From positions 2,218,602 through 2,282,601 of the forward strand of contig NZ_KB905472.1 of NCBI RefSeq assembly GCF_000382445.1: 64,000 nt of DNA, given 5' to 3'. The stretch is from Phocaeicola massiliensis B84634 = Timone 84634 = DSM 17679 = JCM 13223 (GTDB taxonomy: Bacteria; Bacteroidota; Bacteroidia; Bacteroidales; Bacteroidaceae). The notes under the pieces were generated by a model. That model saw nothing but the letters and a program-made list of their open reading frames with translations, ran no database searches and was not told the origin of the DNA. A program made the position numbers and the translations under genes. Numbering within the stretch: position 1 is the first letter of the stretch; the number at the start of each line of letters is the position of its first letter. Below are positions 58,131 through 64,000 of this stretch, in pieces.

Positions 58131-58595
58131 TTATTGGTTAATGCCTATTTTCCTGAGCCATGCCTGAACGTCAAATGACGGGCACGCCTTGGCCGCAATC
58201 TCGTTATGACCGATGATTCTCACCCGTGGGAAACGGCGGTGGAAGTCTTTCACGTAATCCTCCAACGCTTTCAGCTGGCCGGGAGTACGGGTGTCTTTGG
58301 GAGTCTTGCCGTCAGCGGCCACACCGCCAACGTACACAATGTGCCGGGAAATGGAATTGTACCCTTTTGCTCCATTGGTAATCTCCCACGGATCCACCCG
58401 TGCGTCCTCGTTGTTCCGGGCCAATCGCTCCACCGTTCCGTCAAGGTGAAACATATCGGTATATCCCACCTGCTTCCAGCCACGCCCACCCTTACTCACC
58501 GGGTTCGTGTGCCATGCCCGGATATCGTTACCCGTTACCTTACGGCCTTGAGGCGTGGCGGTACAGTGGATTACCAAATATTTCAATTCTGCCAT
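58131..58595 (-). CDS. N-acetylmuramoyl-L-alanine amidase (endolysin)
   Basis: The 154-residue Amidase_2 protein has YLVIHCTATPQ (His10), YNSISRHIVYVGG, and IIGHNEIAAKACPSFD (His130, Cys138). The two His and the Cys are the zinc ligands of T7-lysozyme-type amidases. It cleaves between MurNAc and L-Ala at lysis. There is no signal peptide, so it depends on a holin. It lies between the capsid gene and the two membrane lysis proteins. Confidence 0.93.
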   Translation of the reverse strand: MAELKYLVIHCTATPQGRKVTGNDIRAWHTNPVSKGGRGWKQVGYTDMFHLDGTVERLARNNEDARVDPWEITNGAKGYNSISRHIVYVGGVAADGKTPKDTRTPGQLKALEDYVKDFHRRFPRVRIIGHNEIAAKACPSFDVQAWLRKIGINQ

Positions 58596-58599
58596 AACC

Positions 58600-59511
58600 T
58601 TATCCCGCTGCAGGGGTTCCCTGCACTAAAGCGATTACACCCTTTTTATCTTCCCGCATGATACGGCCACCGGCACGTACAAGGAATGAATAAATATCAC
58701 CGTAATAGGTTGCGTCACCCTCGTTCTCGAACGCTTTCACCTCACCCAGCGCACGGCAGACGCTTTGCTCGTGCCATGCAAGACCGGCGGCGAGGTCGGT
58801 GGCTGCACCGGCGGTACTCCATGTTTTGGGAGCTTTGGCCGCAGTGTAAAGGGCTGCCCTGCTACGCATCATGATATTAAAGCTGAACAGCTTACCGAGG
58901 ATACCGTTCTGCGCATCGGCGGAAGCGAGGAACGCCGTGTTCTCGTTCTCCGTCAGGCTATTCAACAGCTGGGAGTACATCTGCGCATCCAGCAGCAAAT
59001 AACGCCCCTCCTGCGGAATATCATCATTATTGAACTTGGTCATCAAGCCCAACACGTCTGCCTTGCAGATACCTTTGCGCTTACCGGTGGCCTTATCTGT
59101 GTAAGCATCAATCTCCGCACCGGTGGTTTCAATGCACTGTGCGGCGGCGGGACTCCAGTTGAAAATGAAATCGAGTGCCACATCATCCTGCAGTTTGAGT
59201 TTATCCTGACGCAGGACGGACTCCCGTTTGTCATAGCTGAGTTCCACCGTGTCGGCGTTAGGGATAAGTACCGGATCAGTGGTGTATTCATCCAGCGGGA
59301 ACGTCACATCGATATCCGTTCTTTTGGTTACCTTAGCGGGAAGTTCGGTTCGGTTTTTCTTGGTTCCGGATGCTGCACCGGCATTCGGAATGTGAACAAT
59401 TTTTCCGTTGTTCACGTACTCATCGGCGTTGAACGCCTTGCTCAGGAAGCTATTGGAGGCAAACAAGCCCTCCACGATAGCCGCCATCCAAATTTCTTTC
59501 TGAATTGCCAT
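58600..59511 (-). CDS. Major capsid protein
   Basis: The 303-residue protein has an open fold rich in alpha/beta segments with IQKEIWMAAIVEGLFASNSF at the start and GIVKADVLGLM/EGRYLLLDAQMYSQLL-like segments. It lies directly after the protease/scaffold gene (27 bp), the standard position. The family is that of phage coat proteins of the HK97 type; the assignment uses position, size and general pattern. Confidence 0.8.
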   Translation of the reverse strand: MAIQKEIWMAAIVEGLFASNSFLSKAFNADEYVNNGKIVHIPNAGAASGTKKNRTELPAKVTKRTDIDVTFPLDEYTTDPVLIPNADTVELSYDKRESVLRQDKLKLQDDVALDFIFNWSPAAAQCIETTGAEIDAYTDKATGKRKGICKADVLGLMTKFNNDDIPQEGRYLLLDAQMYSQLLNSLTENENTAFLASADAQNGILGKLFSFNIMMRSRAALYTAAKAPKTWSTAGAATDLAAGLAWHEQSVCRALGEVKAFENEGDATYYGDIYSFLVRAGGRIMREDKKGVIALVQGTPAAG

Positions 59512-59538
59512 TTCTATTCTTGTTTTACTGGTTAATAA

Positions 59539-60525
59539 TTACAGATTCGGTTCGATGCCGAAACGTTCCTTAAACTTGGACTTATACAAGTCCGGGGCGG
59601 CATCTTTCAGCTCAACGAGCTTACCGGCCTTATCCAGTTCGTCCCATGACTTGTCTTTCCAATCACCGAGAGTCACACCGGATCCTTTATCCGTGTTGAT
59701 TTGACCGGCCACGTTTGCACGACACGGGATAGCTGCCAGCATAGCCTTTGTTCCCTCGAAATCCTTATCGAAAAGGTTCAGCAGGTTCTCACGGCCTTTC
59801 GCATCATAGCGTCCGTCTTTAATGGCCGCATCGGTCAGGGAAACCGCCTCCCGCTTTTGGGATTCCTTTTTGGCCTCGTTCATTTTATCCACTGCGGCGG
59901 CCAGCGTCTTGTTTTCTTTTTCCAAGCGGTCGGCATTGGCAATGATTCCCTGAATGGCGGTTACGATTTCCGCCTCGCTTGCAGAGTCCTGCAGCTTCAA
60001 TACTCCTGTAAGTACGCTCATTTTTAATTGTTTTTTTGGGTTATTACTGTGATCTATCAACCGGATAAGATTACCCTTATCATTCAGGTCGATAATCTGT
60101 TTGCTCTCTCTGTCATAGAATACCAGCGCATTGTGATTGGCTCCGATTGTAACGACACTGCCCTCCCGAACCGTCCATCTCGTAACGGTAGGGAGTGTTT
60201 GTCCGGGGAGCATCAGGTCATAGGCATCGCTTTTCTCCTCCGGAGGCCACGCACCGATAGAGGCCATACGGATAAAGTCATTCTCAACTTTACGCTTTAC
60301 CTCTGCGGCACGGGCATCTCCCTCATCGAACACGGCATCGGCTAAAATCTTACCTCCCTCAACACGGATATTTTCCCACCGGCCAATCGGCAGGGAGTAA
60401 TCATCGTGATTCAAAAGCATCACGGGATTCTTTTTAAACTCCTCCAAATTGGCTCCGCTGGTGAGCATCCTAAACCCGTAGGTGTTCACCGACTCATCGT
60501 GTAATACAAAGGTTAATTTACCCAT
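59539..60525 (-). CDS. Prohead protease fused to scaffold (Mu I/Z-like)
   Basis: The 328-residue protein has an N-terminal protease domain (about 1-165: FVLHDESVNTYGFRMLTSG, LNHDDYSLPIGRWENI, NDFIRMASIGAW), as in prohead proteases. A coiled-coil and charged scaffold part follows (about 165-250: EIVTAIQGIIANADRLEKEN) with a C-terminal helical segment. It is the first gene of the minus-strand structural operon. The ATG at 60525 is used; an in-frame TTG (60549) would add eight residues. Confidence 0.85.
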   Translation of the reverse strand: MGKLTFVLHDESVNTYGFRMLTSGANLEEFKKNPVMLLNHDDYSLPIGRWENIRVEGGKILADAVFDEGDARAAEVKRKVENDFIRMASIGAWPPEEKSDAYDLMLPGQTLPTVTRWTVREGSVVTIGANHNALVFYDRESKQIIDLNDKGNLIRLIDHSNNPKKQLKMSVLTGVLKLQDSASEAEIVTAIQGIIANADRLEKENKTLAAAVDKMNEAKKESQKREAVSLTDAAIKDGRYDAKGRENLLNLFDKDFEGTKAMLAAIPCRANVAGQINTDKGSGVTLGDWKDKSWDELDKAGKLVELKDAAPDLYKSKFKERFGIEPNL

Positions 60526-60591
60526 TTCGCTCGTTTGATTTTGTGACAAAATTCAGGGTAAAAAACGGGCTGTACAAATCGGTCTGTAACG

Positions 60592-60677
60592 GTTTCAGAT
60601 TAAACTGCAACCATTACAGTTTAAACGTAAAACATTACAAACCAATTATTTTCACTCATTACAAGGCTTTACCTTTG
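60592..60677 (+). promoter_or_regulatory. Divergent control region with ATTACA repeats and terminase promoter
   Basis: ATTACA occurs at 60613-60618, 60634-60639 and 60658-60663, spaced 21 and 24 bp, and an inverted relative TGTAAC lies near 60594. AAACTG/CAGTTT (60603-60608 and 60616-60621 region) forms an inverted repeat around the first copy. A -7 box TACCTTTG lies at 60670-60677, 20 bp before the terminase small-subunit ATG, with no good -33. The pattern suits activator-dependent late transcription. Confidence 0.6.
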
Positions 60678-60697
60678 GGCTATTAAATGATATAGTC

Positions 60698-61150
60698 ATG
60701 GCGGAAGAATTGAAAGCAAATCAACGGAAAGAATGGGCGAAATTGATGTATCTCAAAGAGAACATCACCCAGCAGGAAATTGCAGACCGGGTAGGTGTTT
60801 CCCGTGTCACGGTGAACAAATGGGCTAAGGAATGGGAGGGCTTAAAGCTCAATCTCCTGCAGACACGGGAGGAACGGATCAGCTCCACGCTCACGCAGTT
60901 GGACGAACTTGACCGTTCCATCGCAAGCAAGGAGGAGGGCAAACGGTTCCCGTCAGCGGCGGAGGCCGATATCCGGCGCAAGCTGACGGCTGACCTTGAG
61001 GCATTGGAGCAGGATGCCTCCATCAGGGATATATACAACGTGTCCCGTGGGCTGCTCGATTGGCTCCGGCAGCAGGATCTCGAAAGGGCAAAGGAATTGA
61101 GTGATTATTTCGATGCGTACATAAAGGAGAAAATGAAATGGGTAAAATAG
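60698..61150 (+). CDS. Terminase small subunit-like protein with HTH
   Basis: The 150-residue protein has an N-terminal helix-turn-helix (NITQQEIADRVGVSRVTVNKWAKEW) and a coiled-coil C-terminal half (TLTQLDELDRSIASKEEGKR). Its stop overlaps the terminase large-subunit start by 13 bp. It probably recognises phage DNA for packaging, like the small-subunit proteins of Mu-type phages. Confidence 0.85.
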   Translation: MAEELKANQRKEWAKLMYLKENITQQEIADRVGVSRVTVNKWAKEWEGLKLNLLQTREERISSTLTQLDELDRSIASKEEGKRFPSAAEADIRRKLTADLEALEQDASIRDIYNVSRGLLDWLRQQDLERAKELSDYFDAYIKEKMKWVK

Positions 61151-62658
61151 ATGATATTCAGGCGTACAAGGAGTGGACTGAATACCACCGTTCACTCAAA
61201 AGGGACAAAGCCGCCGACAACCTCTCGCCGGTGGAACGAAAAAAGAAGCTGGAAAAGCTGGAGGCGAACGTCATCGAGTGGATCCTTTTCTTTTTCTCGG
61301 AATTCGCAAAGTACCCCTTTACCAAATTCCATAAAAAGGCCATCAAACGCATCACCACGAATATGGAATGGTACGAGGTTCTATCGTGGTCACGTGAGCT
61401 GGCAAAATCCACCATCGTGTTCATGTGCATGATGTACCTCGTGCTGACCGGAAAGAAAAAGAACGTGCTACTCATCTCAAACAGTCACGAGAACGCCGTC
61501 CGGCTTTTGGAACCTTATAAAAAAGCCTTTGAGAGCAATTCCATGCTAAAGGCATATTATGGTGATTTGAGGGAGTTCGGGAGCTGGACGGCGGACGAAT
61601 TCACGCTCACTACCGGGGCAACGTTCCGGGCTATCGGTGCGCTGGAGTCACCCCGTGGTACGAGAAAGGACGCTGTACGTCCGGACACGGCTCTCGTGGA
61701 TGACTTCGATACGGATGCAGACTGCAGGAACCCGGACATCCTGAAAAAGAAATGGGAATGGTTCGAGGAGGCTCTGTTTCCAACCCGATCCATCAGCGAG
61801 GATTTGCTGGTGATATTCTGCGGAAACCTGATCGCTCTCGACTGCTGCGTGAAACGTGCCGGTGATAAAGCTGACCATTGGGATATCGTGAACATTCGGG
61901 ACAAGGATGGCAAATCCAGCTGGCCGGAAAAGAACACGGAGGAACGCATTAACCGCATTCAGTCCAAAATCAGCACAAAGGCGTTCCAGCAAGAATACAT
62001 GAACAACCCGCTCTCCGAGGGTGACACGTTCAAAGAAATGGTATGGGGCAAATGCCCGCCACTCTCAAAGCTGCAGTTTGCCGTTGTTTACGGGGATCCG
62101 GCTCCGTCCAACTCAAAGAACAAGGCCACCTCTTTCAAAGCCTGTTTCCTTATCGGGTATTATGACGGTAAATTCTACGTTTACACCGGTTATCTTGACC
62201 ATGTGGTAAACGAGGAGTACGTGAACTGGTATTATTATCTTCGGGATTACGTGGGGCAAAAAACGCAGGTATATAATTACATCGAAAATAACAAGCTGCA
62301 GGATCCTTTCTATGAACAGGTGTTCGTTCCGCTATTTAGCGAGAAAGGAAAACAACTCGGATTTATCGGGATCATACCGGATACCCGGAAGAAACCGGAA
62401 AAGTTTGACCGTATCGAGGGAAACCTTGAGCCGATCAACCGGCGAGGACAACTCATCCTCAACATTGACGAAAAGGATAATCCGCACATGAAAAGGCTGG
62501 AGGAGCAGTTCCTGCTCATCAACCGAGCTATGAAATCACCCGCTGACGGCGTGGACTGCATCGAGGGTGGCGTGTGGATCATCAACCAAAAGATAAGCAC
62601 GCTCTCGGCTGGATCCTACACCGTGGGCGCACGTGTAACCAATAAAAAGAGATTTTAA
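61138..62658 (+). CDS. Terminase large subunit
   Basis: The 506-residue protein has an ATPase domain with a Walker-A-like region (SWSRELAKSTIVFM) and Walker B (TALVDDFDTD), then a nuclease domain with VVYGDPAPSNSK and later acidic residues in GFIGIIPDTRK and DGVDCIEGG. It packages DNA into the prohead by translocation and cutting. Length is usual for the Mu gp28-like group. Confidence 0.93.
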   Translation: MGKIDDIQAYKEWTEYHRSLKRDKAADNLSPVERKKKLEKLEANVIEWILFFFSEFAKYPFTKFHKKAIKRITTNMEWYEVLSWSRELAKSTIVFMCMMYLVLTGKKKNVLLISNSHENAVRLLEPYKKAFESNSMLKAYYGDLREFGSWTADEFTLTTGATFRAIGALESPRGTRKDAVRPDTALVDDFDTDADCRNPDILKKKWEWFEEALFPTRSISEDLLVIFCGNLIALDCCVKRAGDKADHWDIVNIRDKDGKSSWPEKNTEERINRIQSKISTKAFQQEYMNNPLSEGDTFKEMVWGKCPPLSKLQFAVVYGDPAPSNSKNKATSFKACFLIGYYDGKFYVYTGYLDHVVNEEYVNWYYYLRDYVGQKTQVYNYIENNKLQDPFYEQVFVPLFSEKGKQLGFIGIIPDTRKKPEKFDRIEGNLEPINRRGQLILNIDEKDNPHMKRLEEQFLLINRAMKSPADGVDCIEGGVWIINQKISTLSAGSYTVGARVTNKKRF

Positions 62659-62660
62659 TC

Positions 62661-63086
62661 ATGGCATTTATCACACCCAAAGAATTGGAAACGCACCTCT
62701 ATAAAGAGAATATAGAGGCTATCAGCAGGGAGGATGAAACAATCCTCACGGCAGCCATAGACGCTGCCCTGCAGGAAGCATACGGATATCTTGGTGCGTA
62801 TGACCGCAAAAAGATTTTCGAGGCCACAGGGAGCCAAAGAAACGCCCTCCTGCTCATTTTTGTAAAGGACATAGCCGTGTGGCATTTCGTGAACCTATGC
62901 AATGCCGGTACTGACCTGCAGCTCCGGCAGGATAGGTACGAGCGTGCCGTGGCATGGCTCCGGCAAGTGCAGAAATCAGACATTAAGCCTAACCTCCCCA
63001 TTATAGACGAGGACGGTGACGGGAAACCGGATACTGCAGGTGAATATATCTACGGGAGCAATCCCAAGCGTAATCAACATTTTTAA
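62661..63086 (+). CDS. DUF1320 (Mu gp36-like) protein
   Basis: The 141-residue protein begins MAFITPKELETHLYKENIEA and carries AIDAALQEAYGYLGAYD and VKDIAVWHFVNLCN, the conserved parts of DUF1320 proteins found in Mu-like phages, probably a head-tail connector element. It starts 2 bp after the terminase stop and precedes the portal gene by 3 bp. Confidence 0.85.
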   Translation: MAFITPKELETHLYKENIEAISREDETILTAAIDAALQEAYGYLGAYDRKKIFEATGSQRNALLLIFVKDIAVWHFVNLCNAGTDLQLRQDRYERAVAWLRQVQKSDIKPNLPIIDEDGDGKPDTAGEYIYGSNPKRNQHF

Positions 63087-63089
63087 TAT

Positions 63090-64000
63090 ATGACTATGGC
63101 GAACAAGAAAAAAAAGACGGCCACGACAAATGCCGGGGCAAAATCAAAGGAGCAGCTGGTCATCCATCAGATCGTTGTCAAGGCTCCCCAGCGGAAAGTG
63201 TATGACGTGGGGAATTGGCGGACGGCTCTCTCCTCTGCAGACAATGGACGAACAAAGCAGCTGTATGACCTGCTCGATGATATCATGATTGACGGCGTTT
63301 TGAGCGATGCCGTTCAAAAGCGCATCGATGCGGTCACGAACTCGGAGCTTACTTTCCAAAATGCGGCTGGGGAGGAAGTGGAGGAGATCGCAGACCTGAT
63401 GGACACCACCGCATGGGAGGATCTGCTGACTGAAATCCTGAAAAAGAAAATATACGGGCGTTCAGGCATTGAAATGACCTTTAATGACGGTTTCAACGTG
63501 GAACCGATTCCGGCAAAGCATATCAACCTGAAAAACCGCACAATCCTCCGGCAGGACACGGACGAAATAGGCATACCATACGAGGGAGATTCACAGCTGC
63601 TCATTCTCGGCAAAGACCGGGATTTCGGTTTGTTACTCAAGGCGGCTCCCTATGCCATCTACAAACGTGGAGGCTTTGGGGATTGGTCACAATGGATCGA
63701 ACTTTTCGGGATGCCCCAGCGCATCGGTAAATACAACACGTATGATCCGGAGAGCCGCAAGCTGCTGGAGGAGGCTTTCGATAAAGCCGGATCCGCACCG
63801 TATGTGGTCATCCCAAAAGAGGCGGATGTGGAAACCAAAGAGGGCGGAACGGGTTCAGGATCCTCGTACAACGAATTCCGGCAGGCCAACAACGAGGAGA
63901 TGCTGATCACTATCCTCGGACAAACCATGACCACCGTACAGGGAGAGAAAGGCGCACGTTCATTGGGTGAGGTTCACAAGGAGGTAGAGGAGGGAAAGAA
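63090..64000 (+). CDS. Portal protein, DUF935 (Mu gp29-like), partial
   Basis: The reading frame from the ATG at 63090 (another ATG at 63096) runs off the window end with no stop, so at least 303 residues are present. It has the DUF935 features VYDVGNWRTALSSA, GVLSDAVQKRIDAV, YGRSGIEMTFNDGFNVEPIPAKH and GGFGDWSQWIELFGMPQRIGKY. The portal forms the dodecameric DNA gate of the capsid. The lysine-rich N-terminus (NKKKKTATT) is unstructured. Confidence 0.92.
   Translation, partial: MTMANKKKKTATTNAGAKSKEQLVIHQIVVKAPQRKVYDVGNWRTALSSADNGRTKQLYDLLDDIMIDGVLSDAVQKRIDAVTNSELTFQNAAGEEVEEIADLMDTTAWEDLLTEILKKKIYGRSGIEMTFNDGFNVEPIPAKHINLKNRTILRQDTDEIGIPYEGDSQLLILGKDRDFGLLLKAAPYAIYKRGGFGDWSQWIELFGMPQRIGKYNTYDPESRKLLEEAFDKAGSAPYVVIPKEADVETKEGGTGSGSSYNEFRQANNEEMLITILGQTMTTVQGEKGARSLGEVHKEVEEGK

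Larger units (their letters stand above)
41035..64000. mobile_element. Mu-like (Hankyphage-type) prophage with a DGR, right-hand part; continues past the window
   Basis: From about 41,035 onward all genes are phage genes: methylase, DGR, tail, lysis, capsid, protease, terminase, gp36-like and DUF935 portal. The DUF935 portal and DUF1320 gp36 families are those of Mu-like phages. Three direct repeats near the border resemble transposase-binding end sites. Transposase and repressor genes must lie beyond 64,000. The left border is uncertain by about 60 bp. Confidence 0.85.

Noticed and set aside
1..64000. tRNA or rRNA genes
   Set aside because: No tRNA cloverleaf with conserved T-loop, and no rRNA-like sequence, was recognised on either strand.

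Overview
The window is a Bacteroides/Phocaeicola-type chromosome segment (positions 1 to about 41,030) followed by the right-hand part of an integrated Mu-like prophage (about 41,030 to beyond 64,000). The host assignment rests on many Bacteroidetes -7 boxes of the form TAnnTTTG, a SusC/SusD locus driven by an ECF sigma/FecR pair, S41 and PepD peptidases, a DUF4250 gene, and the near absence of strong Shine-Dalgarno sequences. The species cannot be fixed from the sequence alone.

Host part. 1-945 is the end of an IS1380-family element abutting a TPR lipoprotein gene. 2.9-10.4 kb (minus strand) holds an S41 protease, queH, a ClC channel, a MarR regulator with a four-module CoA-disulfide-reductase-like protein, and a thioredoxin-fold protein without CXXC. 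10.6-19.1 kb (plus strand) holds a MATE exporter and a menaquinone operon (hotdog thioesterase, menF, menD, menB, a YjbR-like gene, menC, menE). 19.1-20.8 kb holds a DUF4250 gene, a 22-bp-period palindrome array, an AraC remnant and nadC. 20.9-32.8 kb is a polysaccharide utilisation locus: ECF sigma, FecR anti-sigma, SusC, SusD, GH20 hexosaminidase, and two sulfatases, one with a serine-type and one with a cysteine-type active-site motif. This points to sulfated, HexNAc-containing host glycans. 33-41 kb holds rlmH, a 1298-residue AlbA_2/Schlafen-like protein of unknown role, an endonuclease/phosphatase-fold protein, pepD, a small membrane protein and an OmpH/Skp-like protein.

Prophage part. 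Just beyond the ompH terminator are three direct 14-bp repeats that look like transposase-binding end sites of a Mu-like phage. Reading inward come a D12-class DNA adenine methylase, a compact structured RNA candidate, and a complete diversity-generating retroelement (DGR). The DGR has a reverse transcriptase, a template repeat (TR) with its own promoter, and a target gene whose 3' end carries the variable repeat (VR). TR and VR are 122 bp each and differ at 14 positions. All 14 are adenines in the TR sense strand, and all 95 other positions are identical, which is direct evidence of adenine-specific mutagenic retrohoming. Upstream of the target lie the tail genes: Ala-rich fibre, large tail-tip protein, distal tail protein, tape measure, a frameshifted G/GT chaperone pair, and a tail tube with a BACON-like domain. 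Then come lysis genes (u-spanin candidate, membrane coiled-coil protein, amidase), major capsid protein and protease/scaffold, all on the minus strand. Divergently on the plus strand are the small and large terminase subunits, a gp36-like protein and a Mu gp29-like portal protein cut by the window end. The overall design matches the Mu-like, DGR-carrying Bacteroides phages typified by Hankyphage; that identity is inferred from memory of the family, not from a search.

The strongest observation is the DGR. Next are the structured RNA between it and the methylase, the RT's C-terminal extension and TR overlap, the probable -1 frameshift, the BACON-bearing tail tube and the dual-palindrome MarR control region.
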